Assembly (NCBI RefSeq): GCF_023634065.1 | Contig: NZ_JALKCV010000012.1 | Location: 62,001-126,000, forward strand | Direction of reading: 5' to 3' | DNA length: 64,000 nucleotides | Origin: Microbulbifer litoralis | GTDB lineage: Bacteria; Pseudomonadota; Gammaproteobacteria; Pseudomonadales; Cellvibrionaceae | In this document: in pieces, positions 27,001-35,346 of the stretch | How the letters are laid out: every line of letters starts with the position of its first letter | Position numbering within the stretch: position 1 is the first letter of the stretch | Translations under genes and position numbers: made by a program | The notes under the pieces: generated by a model | Seen by the model: only the letters and a program-made list of their open reading frames with translations | The model's database searches: none | Told to the model about the DNA's origin: nothing

Positions 27001-27382
27001 CGATCATTACCGCATCCCCCGCGCTGGCGTCGAAGCGGGCGAGGTCGATGCGCTGCAGGGATTTGGTGGATTCGCCACTGGCGGAGGCGTGGTTGACGGT
27101 GATCACCGCCGCTTCATCGGCGGAAACGGAAAATTCATAGGGAATGGCTTCGCCGTCGATGCGCACCTGCAACTGGTGGCGGCCGCCGCCGACTTCGTCG
27201 TACCAGAAGCTTTCGCCCATCGCGCTGCTGCCGATGGATTCGCCATCCAGCAGCACTTCCGCCACCGCCGCCGGTTTGCCGTCGACAAACGCATCCAGCT
27301 TGATGGCCGCCGCCTGCCCCTGGCTGGCCACGGCCATGCCGATGGCGCTGCAGAGCAGCCGCTTTGAAACAGTCAATCCCAT
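24068..27382 (-). CDS. TonB-dependent receptor with carboxypeptidase-regulatory-like domain (1104 aa)
   Basis: Outer-membrane receptor. After a signal peptide ([14 protein letters not shown]) comes a beta-rich N-terminal part, then a CarboxypepD_reg-like domain ([40 protein letters not shown]). A TonB-box-like IEEVQVVG precedes the plug ([20 protein letters not shown]), and a 22-strand-type barrel ends in KLKASYDF with terminal Phe. It is a paralogue of the STN receptor at 12535: both share [17 protein letters not shown] and [20 protein letters not shown]. It lacks an STN domain, so it would transport but not signal. It begins an apparent operon with the three-module lipoprotein. A promoter-like TGTCGC-17-GTCATT lies 125 bases before the start. 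Confidence 0.92.
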   Translation of the reverse strand: MGLTVSKRLLCSAIGMAVASQGQAAAIKLDAFVDGKPAAVAEVLLDGESIGSSAMGESFWYDEVGGGRHQLQVRIDGEAIPYEFSVSADEAAVITVNHASASGESTKSLQRIDLARFDASAGDAVMIAPGEGDNLAPGLIQGTVVGKDNAAPLRNVTVRVVGGDEQAVTDRDGNFELQLPPGVYELQLDREEYRSSRLAALRVLPKMNLAVDVQMSAVDTAAEVPASASIEEVQVVGRYLESNPIALERISSSVVDSIDFTQIARFDDSMVSSALKRVVGVSMEDDRFAVVRGMKGRYQSVEFNGASLPSTDPGRRDLPFDIFPAGIMQSLSLQKNATADVPLIATAGHIDMRTKDIPDEGFFKVSYSASRGDSHGDDLLMSSTEGDRDWLGMDDGTRELPESLRPTVDYYLDLKQTGEVTEGYNTDEVEALGEAVPHSAIYFGEAELDSSLSFSGGDSWELGRQNLGVIGAVRYANKWSSNIKENTRFRGVELASGETELRLDSENETLDTNHVIDLSAMLNLQWDITDNHQLGLNNIALRHTTSSSELETSLVAFEAAGQDFAAEAAERLRRGEESGLRENVDTDRATRQRSEWIEEQLVSHQLWGSHSLDISADRGWSLYLGNLELEWQVMGAETEYDRPNASLYTYFMDSMDDSVRLSDSAGSQYNIWEDMTEENDGYRLDLALPVEDLGGVSLLFKAGLQDLQRDRDGNFVRYSFHNAGGWQSSGVADPREILTPENIVGSLNDEGWLLRVGSYGTIKPEADVGLVGDDYLSELQTDAHYGVVEANILEKLKVNLGVRKETFVLDAELFAFTPEPLTNLMDKERTNPSLGLTWMFNDAWQLRAAWSETVNWPEVFEVLPRRFNDIETLEQYRGNPELKPADIENLDLRLEWYPSETESITLALFRKQLDNAIENRFYGSGEVFDIYTFGNALEAEVEGVELDMRREFTLGADGGHQLFVQFNYTDITSSVDLVDGGSSFEREINRPLQGQPDYIANLQLGYDHLDTGQEVTLVFNQTGEELAIVAPPTSKAEPLGDVYEQPYGDLKLIYKKEFLNGLSVSASAENLLDAEHDYEYEEFSVPYLKYKSGRKFKLKASYDF

Positions 27383-27506
27383 GTTGTCCCCCGCTCTAAG
27401 GCTAAGAAAATAAAAAGAAACATTGATGTCAGCGGCCGGTGTCGATCCCGGCCGTCTAAAAACAGGTACACCAGTGCCACGGGCACTTCCCGTAGCGGAC
27501 GCTTTA

Positions 27507-27535
27507 AATGACGGAGGAAAAAGGCGATGGCGACA
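27507..27535 (-). promoter_or_regulatory. Candidate ECF-type promoter of the second receptor operon
   Basis: Minus strand TGTCGC (27530-27535), 17-bp spacer, GTCATT (27507-27512). It matches the -35-like half and the GTC of the -10-like half in the two sister motifs at 16654 and 18411, but not their AT-rich tail. Weaker support than those two. Confidence 0.35.
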
Positions 27536-27636
27536 GGGGCAAGATGAAGCTTTGGTGAAGGTTTTATGGCGGAATGGATCCGGCCACTGAGTCCGGGGGT
27601 TTCAGGGTGATTTATTGGCTCTGGTGCCTGCGGCAC

Positions 27637-27760
27637 TGGATCCCGGATCGAGTCCGGGATGACGGGTCTGGGGACTGGATAACATGCGGCAGGAACCGGA
27701 GAACTCCCAACCTCCCACTTCGTCATTCCGGACCTGATCCGGAATCCAGTGAGGGGCCCG
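27637..27760. repeat. Palindromic repeat, family B (two partial copies)
   Basis: A right half (GGATCCCGGATCGAGTCCGG through ATGACGGG) followed ~70 bp later by a left half (CTTCGTCATTCCGGACCTGA through CCAGTGAGG). The linker between them resembles the linker of the 32383 tandem array. The remaining DNA between 27383 and 27892 holds the receptor promoter region and nothing else recognised. Confidence 0.8.
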
Positions 27761-27892
27761 GTGCGGGACGAAGAGTCGACTATGGTGGTGCCCGCGGCTC
27801 TGGGGCGCGGCGGCCTGCAGAGTCGCCAACGGCGCGTTATAATGCGCCGCCCTACTGTTCAGCCCGCCCGGCGGGCGGCCCGAAGACGCCCG

Positions 27893-28357
27893 ATGTTCAA
27901 GATTGTTCTCTACCAACCGGAAATCGCCCCCAATACCGGCAATATCATCCGCCTCTGCGCCAATACCGGCGCGGAGCTGCACCTGATCGAGCCGCTGGGG
28001 TTCGCAATGGACGACAAGCGGCTGCGCCGCGCGGGGCTGGATTACAGCGAGTACAGCCGCGTGCTGCGCCACCGGGACTGGGCGGCGTTTGTGGACGCGG
28101 AGCAGCCGGCGCGAGTGCTGGCGCTGTCTACCAAGGGCAGCCGCAGCCACGCGGCAATGGATTACCGGCCCGGCGACGCCGTCGTCTTCGGCCCCGAGAC
28201 CCGCGGCCTGCCGGCGGACTTCCTGCAACAGGTGGGCCCGGACCACACACTGCGCATCCCGATGCGCCCCGAGAGCCGCAGCATCAACCTGTCCAATGCG
28301 GCCGCGATAGTCATTTACGAGGCCTGGCGGCAACTGGAATTCGCCGGCGCCCGCTGA
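27893..28357 (+). CDS. trmL: tRNA (cytidine/uridine-34-2'-O)-methyltransferase TrmL
   Basis: SPOUT-class methyltransferase that 2'-O-methylates the wobble base of certain leucine tRNAs. The 154-residue length is typical. Motifs are FKIVLYQPEIAPNTGNIIRL at the N-terminus, VVFGPETRGLP, and the trefoil-knot segment IPMRPESRSINLSNAAAIV. The start at 27893 is chosen by homology; a longer frame begins in repeat DNA. It is followed 17 bp later by fldB on the same strand. Confidence 0.96.
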   Translation: MFKIVLYQPEIAPNTGNIIRLCANTGAELHLIEPLGFAMDDKRLRRAGLDYSEYSRVLRHRDWAAFVDAEQPARVLALSTKGSRSHAAMDYRPGDAVVFGPETRGLPADFLQQVGPDHTLRIPMRPESRSINLSNAAAIVIYEAWRQLEFAGAR

Positions 28358-28374
28358 TCGAGAGCTGACTCACC

Positions 28375-28899
28375 ATGCTTGCACCCATCGGACTCTTTTA
28401 CGGTTCCAGCACCTGCTACACGGAGATGGCGGCGGAGAAGATCCGCGAGCGCATCGGCACCGAGTGGATCGATATCCACAATGTGGCCGAGGACGATATC
28501 GCCCTGGCGGCGCAGTACGACTTCCTGATCTTCGGCATTCCCACCTGGGACTACGGCGAGCTGCAGGAAGACTGGGACGATGTCTGGGACGACCTGGCGC
28601 AACTGAACCTGGATGGCAAGACGGTGGCCCTCTACGGCCTGGGCGACCAGGAGGGCTACCCGCAGTGGTTCCAGGACGCGCTCGGCTACCTGCACGCGCA
28701 ACTGCTGGCCTGCGGCGCCCGCGCGGTGGGCTACTGGCCCGCCGAGGGCTACGAGTTCGAGGCGTCCAAGGGGCTGACCGAAGACGGCGCGCAGTTTGTG
28801 GGCCTGGCGCTGGACGACGAGAACGAGTTCGACCTGAGCGACGAGCGCATCGACAAATGGTGCATGCAGGTGATGCGCGAATTCGGCCTGCAGAAATAG
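28375..28899 (+). CDS. fldB: Flavodoxin FldB
   Basis: Long-chain flavodoxin of 174 residues that carries FMN as a one-electron carrier. The FMN phosphate loop is [12 protein letters not shown] (residues 9-20). Also seen are [35 protein letters not shown] and [15 protein letters not shown]. The YGSSTCYTE loop and the overall match distinguish FldB from FldA. It lies between trmL and mnmC, and mnmC starts 12 bp after its stop, so they are probably one transcript. Confidence 0.95.
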   Translation: MLAPIGLFYGSSTCYTEMAAEKIRERIGTEWIDIHNVAEDDIALAAQYDFLIFGIPTWDYGELQEDWDDVWDDLAQLNLDGKTVALYGLGDQEGYPQWFQDALGYLHAQLLACGARAVGYWPAEGYEFEASKGLTEDGAQFVGLALDDENEFDLSDERIDKWCMQVMREFGLQK

Positions 28900-28911
28900 C
28901 GGGCCGCCCGG

Positions 28912-30900
28912 GTGAGCGACGAGAAATTTCACGCGGAGATCCAGTGGCGCGACGACGGCCAGCCGCTGTCGCCTGCGTTTGACGATATCTATTTCTCCAG
29001 TGAGTCCGGCCTGGACGAGAGCCGCTACGTCTTCCTGCAGCAGAACGAGCTGCCGCAGCGCTTCGCCGCGCTCGCGGCCGGCGATACCTTCACCATCGGC
29101 GAAACCGGCTTCGGCACCGGCCTGAATTTTCTCGCCGCCTGGGATTTGTGGCGGCAGTCGGCCCCGACCGGCGCGCACCTGCATTTTGTCTCGGTGGAAA
29201 AATTCCCGCTGCGCCGGCACGACCTGGAGCGCGCCCTGGCGCTGTGGCCGCAACTGCAACCGCTGGCCCGGCAATTGCTGCAGCAGTACCCGCCCTTTAC
29301 CGCCCGCGGTGTACACCGGCTGCACTTCGGCCCCGTGCAACTGACGCTGGCCATCGGCGAGGCCAGCGAGGCCTTTGCCGGCCTGCGCCTGGGCGATGAC
29401 CACCGCGATCGCAATGTCGCTGCCTGGTTCCTGGACGGCTTCGCCCCGGCCAAGAACCCGGACATGTGGACGCCGGCATTGTTCGACAATATCGCCGCAC
29501 TGAGCCGGCCCGGTGCCAGCTTCGCCACCTTTACCTGTGCCGGAATCGTGAAACGCGGCTTGAAAAAGGCCGGCTTTGCGCTGGAGAAAGTGCCCGGGTT
29601 CGGGCGCAAGCGGGAGATGTTGCGGGGGCGGTTACAGGAAACCCTGGCAACCGCCCCCGCCGCGACGCCCTGGCACCTGCCGCCGGAATCCGGGGCAGAC
29701 GCAGATCGCCGATCGATCGCCGTTATCGGCGCCGGTATCGCCGGCGCCACCTGCGCCCGCGCCCTGGCCGAACGCGGCCACAAGGTCGCCGTCTACGAAC
29801 AGGGCCCCCACCCCGCCGGCGGCGCCTCGGGCAATGACCGGGGCATCCTCTATGCAAAGCTCTCCCCCAGGCCGGGCCCCAACGGCGATTTCAACCTGCA
29901 CGCACTGATGTTTGCCCAGCGCTACTACCGCCAGCGCAGTCCACAGGCCGTGCATTTCGACGGGCTGCTGCAGTTGGCGCAGTCGGAAAAAGAGCAGGCG
30001 TTGCAGGGGCAGATTGGCGGGTTGCTGCAACGGCATGGCGCCGGGGCGCTGGCGCGGACTGTGGATGCCATCGAGGCGGGCGAGATTGCCGGGCTGCCGC
30101 TGGATTTTGGCGGGCTGTATTTTCCGCAGTCGGGATGGCTGGAGCCACGGCGGGTTTGCGCCGCGTTGCTGGCGCACGAAAATATCGAGCTGCGCTGCGA
30201 TACGCGAATCGAAAGCCTGGAACGGGGCGGGGAAGGCTGGCAACTGCGCAGTGTTCGCGGGGAGGACTTCCGTGCCGATGCGGTGGTCATCTGCACCGCC
30301 AACGCCATCCGCCAGCTCCCGCAGACCAGTGCCCTGCCCCTGCGCCCCATCCGCGGCCAGGTCTCCGGCGCGACGGCCACCGCGTATTCCGGCCAGCTGA
30401 AAACCGCCCTCTGCGGCGACGGCTACCTGACCCCGGGCGCCGGCGGCCGGCACAGCTTCGGCGCCAGCTTCAAGCTGAAGGAAACGGATACGGAGCTGCG
30501 CGAGGAGGAGCACCGGGACAACCTGGACACCCTGGCGGCCATGGTGCCGGCGGTGGCCGCGGGGTTTGCCGGCCAGCATCTGGGCGGCCGCGCCGCGCTG
30601 CGGGCGGCAACGCCGGATTACCTGCCGATGGCCGGGCCGGTGCCGGACTGGGATGCCCTCGACACCACTTACGCCGGGCTGCGCCGGAACCGCAAGCTGC
30701 TGATCCCGCAGCGGGCCGCCTGCCGGCCGAACCTGTTTGTGCTGGGCGGACTGGGCTCGCGGGGCTTTACCTATGCGCCGCTGGCGGCGGAGGTGCTGGC
30801 GGCGTGGATTGGCGGCGAAGTGTTGCCGGTGCCGGCAGAGCTGGCCAAAGCACTGCATCCGGCGCGGTTTGCGATCCGGGACCTGGGTAAAAACCGTTAA
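28912..30900 (+). CDS. mnmC: Bifunctional tRNA modification enzyme MnmC
   Basis: Completes the mnm5s2U wobble modification. The C-terminal FAD oxidase removes the carboxymethyl group from cmnm5(s2)U, and the N-terminal methyltransferase then adds a methyl group from SAM. The 662-residue protein has both domains. Residues 1-250 include WRDDGQPLSPAFDDIYFS, FTIGETGFGTGLNFLAAW and AAWFLDGFAPAKNPDMW. The FAD-binding VIGAGIAGATCARAL is near residue 271, and YAKLSPRPGPNGDFN and SRGFTYAPL follow. The start is GTG at 28912. A family A half-repeat lies just after the stop. Confidence 0.96.
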   Translation: MSDEKFHAEIQWRDDGQPLSPAFDDIYFSSESGLDESRYVFLQQNELPQRFAALAAGDTFTIGETGFGTGLNFLAAWDLWRQSAPTGAHLHFVSVEKFPLRRHDLERALALWPQLQPLARQLLQQYPPFTARGVHRLHFGPVQLTLAIGEASEAFAGLRLGDDHRDRNVAAWFLDGFAPAKNPDMWTPALFDNIAALSRPGASFATFTCAGIVKRGLKKAGFALEKVPGFGRKREMLRGRLQETLATAPAATPWHLPPESGADADRRSIAVIGAGIAGATCARALAERGHKVAVYEQGPHPAGGASGNDRGILYAKLSPRPGPNGDFNLHALMFAQRYYRQRSPQAVHFDGLLQLAQSEKEQALQGQIGGLLQRHGAGALARTVDAIEAGEIAGLPLDFGGLYFPQSGWLEPRRVCAALLAHENIELRCDTRIESLERGGEGWQLRSVRGEDFRADAVVICTANAIRQLPQTSALPLRPIRGQVSGATATAYSGQLKTALCGDGYLTPGAGGRHSFGASFKLKETDTELREEEHRDNLDTLAAMVPAVAAGFAGQHLGGRAALRAATPDYLPMAGPVPDWDALDTTYAGLRRNRKLLIPQRAACRPNLFVLGGLGSRGFTYAPLAAEVLAAWIGGEVLPVPAELAKALHPARFAIRDLGKNR

Positions 30901-30902
30901 CT

Positions 30903-30933
30903 CCCGGATTCCGCTGCGCTTCATCCGGGCTAC
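30903..30933. repeat. Half of a family A palindromic repeat
   Basis: CCCGGATTCCGCTGCGCTTC through ATCCGGGCTAC. The left arm is missing. It fills the short space between mnmC and the convergent DUF502 gene. Confidence 0.85.
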
Positions 30934-30936
30934 ATT

Positions 30937-31554
30937 CTACGGTTTCGCCGGGGCCAGCAACGCCGCACTGCCGGAACCGCAGGCCACGATCGATTTCATC
31001 GCCGCCTCCACCGAGACATCGGGCAGTATCTCCACGCAGTTGGCGGGCACGTGGTAGACAAAACCGGAGGTGGGCACCGGTGCGGTGGGGACGTAGACGG
31101 TGTAGTCGCCGTTGTCGTGGCGGGAGGTGACGATGGCGGTGACGGAGAGCGGTGTCTCCGGGCCGTGGATGCGCACCCGCGCCACCGGCCCGGCCAGCAC
31201 GCCCTCGCCGGCGCCGCTGCCGATAAACTGCAGCACCAGGTCCTTGATGGTGTTGTAACCCGGCGCCAGCCGGCCCAGCCAGTGGTCCAGGTGCCGGTGC
31301 GCCCAGCGGCCGACGCTGGTCTTTACCAACAGGCCAATCAGGAAGCAGCCCCCCAGGATCAGCGCTATCACCACCAGCCGCGCGAGGGTATCCTTGAATT
31401 CCGTGTGTGCCTCCAGCCAGGTCACCACCGGTGCCAGCAGGTCGCTGATCTGGCCAAACAGCCACTGGAACAACAGGATAAAGATGGCGATGGGCAATAC
31501 CACCGCCAGGCCCCCCAACAGGGTCAAGGTGACAAATGTTTTTACTCGGGTCAT
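30937..31554 (-). CDS. DUF502 family inner-membrane protein
   Basis: Membrane protein of 205 residues with two helices, about residues 5-28 (LTLLGGLAVVLPIAIFILLF) and 56-76 (VVIALILGGCFLIGLLV), followed by a soluble domain containing GYNTIKDLVLQF, VARVRIHGP, YTVYVPTAPVPTSGFVYHV and DVSVEAAMKSIVACG. The TIKD and P-T-x-P-x-P-x-(S/T)-G segments are typical of the DUF502 family, whose function is unknown. The ATG at 31554 fits the family's N-terminus; a longer frame runs into the divergent neighbour. Its start lies only 11 bp from an ATG of the divergent cyclotransferase gene. Confidence 0.9.
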   Translation of the reverse strand: MTRVKTFVTLTLLGGLAVVLPIAIFILLFQWLFGQISDLLAPVVTWLEAHTEFKDTLARLVVIALILGGCFLIGLLVKTSVGRWAHRHLDHWLGRLAPGYNTIKDLVLQFIGSGAGEGVLAGPVARVRIHGPETPLSVTAIVTSRHDNGDYTVYVPTAPVPTSGFVYHVPANCVEILPDVSVEAAMKSIVACGSGSAALLAPAKP

Positions 31555-31565
31555 GGTCTTATCTG

Positions 31566-32345
31566 ATGCAAAGCCTGCAAATACAAAAATGGAGTTTACT
31601 GCTGCTCGCCCTGCTGCTGCCTGAACTGGCGGCCTCGGAGCCACTGGCGAACACGCCCTACGAGATACTGGAGCAGCGCCAGCGCCCCGGCGATCATTTC
31701 ACCCAGGGATTGTATTTCGATGGCGAGCGCTGGTGGGAGAGCAGCGGCCGTTACCGGCAGTCCTGGCTGGCCGAGTATACCGACCCCACCGACAATCCCC
31801 TACGCCGCAAATGGCTGGCTGCGAACCGCTTCGCAGAGGGGCTGACGGTGTTGGGCGACAAACTCTACCTGCTCACTTACCGGGCCGGGGAGTTACAGCT
31901 CTACAAGCGCAGCGACCTGTCCCCGCTGGGCAAAATCCGCTACCGGGGGGAAGGCTGGGGCCTCACCAGCGACGGCGAACAATTGATCATGAGCAACGGC
32001 AGCGACGAACTGACCTTCCGCGACCCGAAAACCTTCGAGGTGCGGCGCCGCCTGAAAGTGCACGGCGGCGACCGCCAGTGGTCACAGTTGAATGAACTGG
32101 AATACGCCCACGGGCTGGTCTGGGCCAATATCTGGCAGGACACGCTGATTGTCGCCATAGACCCACAGACCGGCGCGGTGCGGCAGCAGATCGACCTGGA
32201 ACCACTCCAACCCGACTCAAACCACCCGGACGTGGTCGCCAACGGCATCGCCTGGGACAGGGATCGGAATGGGCTCTGGGTCACGGGGAAGTATTGGCCG
32301 GCGCTGCACCTGATCCGGCCGGAGGGATTTGGCAGCGGGCCGTGA
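31566..32345 (+). CDS. Glutaminyl-peptide cyclotransferase (plant/bacterial type), exported
   Basis: Five-bladed beta-propeller glutamine cyclotransferase that converts N-terminal glutamine to pyroglutamate. A signal peptide (SLLLLALLLPELAAS) is followed by PGDHFTQGLYFDGERWWESSGRY, LTYRAGELQLY, GEGWGLTSDGEQLIMSNGSD, NELEYAHGLVWANIWQDTLI and NGIAWDRDRNGLWVTGKYWP, matching the family. A second ATG at 31536 has AAGG at good spacing and would make the two divergent genes overlap head to head by 19 bp. It is not possible to decide from sequence alone. A cluster of family B repeats follows. Confidence 0.92.
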   Translation: MQSLQIQKWSLLLLALLLPELAASEPLANTPYEILEQRQRPGDHFTQGLYFDGERWWESSGRYRQSWLAEYTDPTDNPLRRKWLAANRFAEGLTVLGDKLYLLTYRAGELQLYKRSDLSPLGKIRYRGEGWGLTSDGEQLIMSNGSDELTFRDPKTFEVRRRLKVHGGDRQWSQLNELEYAHGLVWANIWQDTLIVAIDPQTGAVRQQIDLEPLQPDSNHPDVVANGIAWDRDRNGLWVTGKYWPALHLIRPEGFGSGP

Positions 32346-32382
32346 GGGCCGGAATGCCGGGCAGGATTCCCACCCTCCGATG

Positions 32383-32690
32383 CGTCATTCCGGACTCGAT
32401 CCGAAATCCAGTGAAGGGGCCCTGATCCTGGATCCCGGATCGAGTCCGGGATGACGAGTACGTGGCTTGGAAAGGATGCAGTGGAAACCGCAAGGCTCCC
32501 CACTTCCCGCTTCGTCATTCCGGACCTGATCCGGAATCCAGTGAGAGGGCCCCGGTCCTGGATCCCGGATCGAGTCCGGGATGACGAGTACGTGACCTGG
32601 ATAGAAGGCGACTGAAACCGGAGGACTCCCAACCTCCCGCTTCGTCATTCCGGACCTGATCCGGAATCCAGTGAAGGGGCCCCCGGTCCG
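32383..32690. repeat. Tandem array of family B palindromes (130-bp period, about 2.4 units)
   Basis: CGTCATTCCGGA begins at 32383, 32513 and 32643, an exact 130-base period. Each unit is the family B palindrome (left arm CATTCCGGACCTGATCCGGA, right arm ATCCCGGATCGAGTCCGGGA) plus a linker with GGAAGGCTCC-type sequence. The last unit is cut off. This mirrors the family A array at 18479. Confidence 0.9.
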
Positions 32691-32722
32691 CGATGACAGG
32701 ATGGGTGCAGCGGAATCGGAAG

Positions 32723-33157
32723 TTACCCCCGATAGAAGTCAATCACCGTCAACACCCCACCCCCGCGCACGAGATCCAGCGCCGCGCCGCTGATCTGCAG
32801 GCGGAAACCGCGGCCCATATGTTGGAGTTCGACACCCTCGACCCCCGCGGCACCGCTGTACAGCATCGCGTGATCACCGCGCTCGCCGCGCCACTGGACG
32901 CCCTCGACCTTCTCCATGCCGGGCAGGTCGAGGGTGAGTGTCTGCAGGTCGGCCGGCAGCGGGCGCAGCTCCAGCCGGGCAATGCCGCTGGCGGTGGCAA
33001 TGGAAAATGCCAGTTGGTGTTCCGGCGCGGGCTGCCAGCCCAGGTGGGTGTCGGCCAGGGCCGACTGGACCAGTGTCTGCGGGGGAGTGGTCACGCATCC
33101 TGCGGTCCCCAGGGTTCCCGATACCAACAGCAAAGACAAAATTATTGAAGTGCGCAT
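32723..33157 (-). CDS. Small lipoprotein of unknown function (144 aa)
   Basis: Not recognised. The N-terminus LSLLLVSGTLGTAGC forms a signal with a lipobox (TAGC, Cys21). The mature 120-residue domain looks beta-rich (LAFSIATASGIARLELRPLP, HAMLYSGAAGVEGVEL, LQISGAALDLV) and has no further cysteine. It is divergent from recQ, 169 bp away, and its 3' end abuts the family B array. Confidence 0.72.
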   Translation of the reverse strand: MRTSIILSLLLVSGTLGTAGCVTTPPQTLVQSALADTHLGWQPAPEHQLAFSIATASGIARLELRPLPADLQTLTLDLPGMEKVEGVQWRGERGDHAMLYSGAAGVEGVELQHMGRGFRLQISGAALDLVRGGGVLTVIDFYRG

Positions 33158-33326
33158 AGCCTTATCCTTGGTCTATGACTGTGGTGCGGCCGATTATAGG
33201 CGCACCGGATTCAGCCATGGACTTAATCCCTGCCATTTTTGTGAAATATTTCCGTCAAATCAATGGTCGGAAATGCCAGATCCCTGCCCGATTCTGCACG
33301 CCCCGGGCCTGATATACTCCGCCCCC

Positions 33327-35141
33327 ATGACTTCTCCCCAACATATTCTCGAACACGTTTTCGGCTACACCGAGTTCCGCGGCCCCCAGCAACAGGTGAT
33401 CGACACCCTGATGGCGGGCAGTGACGCCCTGGTGCTGATGCCCACCGGTGGCGGCAAATCCCTCTGTTACCAGATCCCTGGCCTGGCGCGGCCCGGCTGC
33501 GGCGTGGTGATCTCGCCGCTGATCGCACTGATGCAGGACCAGGTGGAGGCACTGCAGGCCGCCGGCGTGCGCGCCGCCTTCCTGAACTCGTCGCTGCCGT
33601 TCCACGAGGCCCAGGATATCGAGACGGCACTGCTGCACGGCGAACTGGACCTGCTCTACCTGGCGCCGGAGCGGCTGCTGCAACCGCGCACCCTGGGGCT
33701 GCTGGCGCAGGCGCAGCTGTCACTGTTCGCGATCGACGAGGCCCACTGTGTCTCCCAGTGGGGCCACGACTTCCGCGCCGATTACCTGCAACTGAACTGC
33801 CTGCACGAGCAGTTCCCGAACGTGCCGCGCATCGCCCTGACCGCCACCGCCGACGAGCGCACCCGCGGCGAGATCGCCCGGCGCCTGGACCTGGAATCGG
33901 CCCAGCACTTCGTCAGCAGCTTCGATCGGCCCAACATCCAGTACCGCATCGCGCAGAAGAACAACCCGCGCCGCCAGTTGCTGCAGTTCCTGCGTGACGA
34001 GCAGCAGGGCAACGCCGGTATCGTCTACTGCCTGTCCCGCAGCAAGGTGGAAAACACCGCCGAGTGGCTGTGCCAGCAGGGTTTTGACGCCGTGGCCTAC
34101 CACGCCGGCCTGCCGGCGAACGTGCGCGCGGAACACCAGCGGCGCTTCCTGCGCGAGGACGGCGTCATTGTCGTCGCCACCATCGCCTTCGGCATGGGTA
34201 TCGACAAACCGGACGTGCGCTTCGTCGCCCACCTGGACCTGCCCAAGAGCGTGGAGGCCTACTACCAGGAAACCGGCCGCGCGGGGCGCGACGGCGAACC
34301 GTCCACGGCGCTGCTGCTGTACGGCCTGGAAGATGTGGTCAAGCTGGGCCAGATGGCGGCCATGTCCGAGGGCAGCGAGGAGCACAAGCGCGCCGAGCGC
34401 AACCGCCTCAACGCCATGCTGGGCCTGTGCGAAATCACCAGTTGCCGTCGCCGCGCGCTGCTGCGCTACTTCGCCGAGGAACTGGCGGAGGACTGCGGCA
34501 ACTGCGACACCTGCCTGGAACCGCCGCAGACCTGGGACGGCACCCAGGCCGCGGCCAAGCTGCTGTCCTGCGTCTACCGCACCGGCCAGCGCTTCGGCGC
34601 CGCCCATGTGATCGACGTGCTGCGCGGCTCGGAGAACGAGAAGGTGCGCAAGTTCAACCACGACCAGGTCTCCACCTACGGTATCGGCAAGGAGCTGTCC
34701 GCCAACGAGTGGCGCGGGGTCGTGCGCCAGTTGGTGGTGCGCGGCTACCTGGAAGTGGAGGGCGAGTTCCAGGGCCTGCGCCTGACCGAATCCTGCCGCC
34801 CGCTGCTGCGCGGCGAGGAACCCATCGAGCTGCGCAAGCTGCCGGCGCAGGCCAAGGGGGCCGGTGCCGAACCCAAGCGCGGCGCGCCGGCGGAGATACT
34901 GCCCGCCGACGAACCCCTGTGGGAGGCCCTGCGCGCCTGCCGCAAACGCATCGCCGACGAACAGGGTGTGCCGCCCTATGTGGTCTTCCACGATGCCACC
35001 CTGCGCGGCATGGTCAGTGCCAGGCCGCAGACTGCGGACCAGTTGCTGGCGGTCTCCGGTGTCGGCGACAGCAAGCTGGAGCGCTTCGGGGAGGATTTCC
35101 TGGCGGTATTGCGGGAGTTCGACACCGCCACAAATGGTTAA
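33327..35141 (+). CDS. recQ: ATP-dependent DNA helicase RecQ
   Basis: 3'-5' helicase of 604 residues acting in RecF-pathway repair and fork processing. Walker A is MPTGGGKSLCYQ (Lys44); the DEAH box is at 137-140 (FAIDEAHCVSQWGHDFR). Helicase motifs TATADERTR, FDRPNIQYR, YCLSRSKVE, ATIAFGMGIDKPDVRFV and QETGRAGRDG follow. The RQC zinc cysteines are in CEITSCRRRALL and CGNCDTC, and an HRDC domain ends the protein (LWEALRACRKRIADEQGVPP to GVGDSKLERFG). The start at 33327 matches the family; the frame extends upstream without homology. Confidence 0.97.
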   Translation: MTSPQHILEHVFGYTEFRGPQQQVIDTLMAGSDALVLMPTGGGKSLCYQIPGLARPGCGVVISPLIALMQDQVEALQAAGVRAAFLNSSLPFHEAQDIETALLHGELDLLYLAPERLLQPRTLGLLAQAQLSLFAIDEAHCVSQWGHDFRADYLQLNCLHEQFPNVPRIALTATADERTRGEIARRLDLESAQHFVSSFDRPNIQYRIAQKNNPRRQLLQFLRDEQQGNAGIVYCLSRSKVENTAEWLCQQGFDAVAYHAGLPANVRAEHQRRFLREDGVIVVATIAFGMGIDKPDVRFVAHLDLPKSVEAYYQETGRAGRDGEPSTALLLYGLEDVVKLGQMAAMSEGSEEHKRAERNRLNAMLGLCEITSCRRRALLRYFAEELAEDCGNCDTCLEPPQTWDGTQAAAKLLSCVYRTGQRFGAAHVIDVLRGSENEKVRKFNHDQVSTYGIGKELSANEWRGVVRQLVVRGYLEVEGEFQGLRLTESCRPLLRGEEPIELRKLPAQAKGAGAEPKRGAPAEILPADEPLWEALRACRKRIADEQGVPPYVVFHDATLRGMVSARPQTADQLLAVSGVGDSKLERFGEDFLAVLREFDTATNG

Positions 35142-35205
35142 TATATTTAACACCTATGACCGAACACGCTGTCTGTTCCGGGTTGTGTTGATGTCTCCCG
35201 TTACC

Positions 35206-35235
35206 CCCGGATTCCGCTGCGCTCCATCCGGGCTA
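35206..35235. repeat. Half of a family A palindromic repeat
   Basis: CCCGGATTCCGCTGCGCTCC through ATCCGGGCTAC, downstream of recQ. The matching left arm is absent. Confidence 0.85.
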
Positions 35236-35277
35236 CGCCGGATTTCATCCCGGAATAACCGAATCATAATTCAACTA

Positions 35278-35306
35278 TTGTAAATTTTATTAACCGCCCC
35301 TAGACT
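35278..35306 (+). promoter_or_regulatory. Sigma-70-like promoter of the aminotransferase gene
   Basis: TTGTAA, a 17-bp AT-rich spacer, then TAGACT, 41 bases before the start codon. A strong ribosome-binding site (AGAGGTG) lies just before the ATG. Confidence 0.5.
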
Positions 35307-35346
35307 CACCTCAAATACAACAAAAAACGATTGCGAGAGGTGAACC

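Noticed and set aside
12535..27382. Siderophore or heme uptake locus
   Set aside because: The sigma/FecR/STN arrangement is typical of iron systems, but no siderophore, heme or iron genes are present and the beta-helix proteins have no iron-binding signature, so the substrate is left open.
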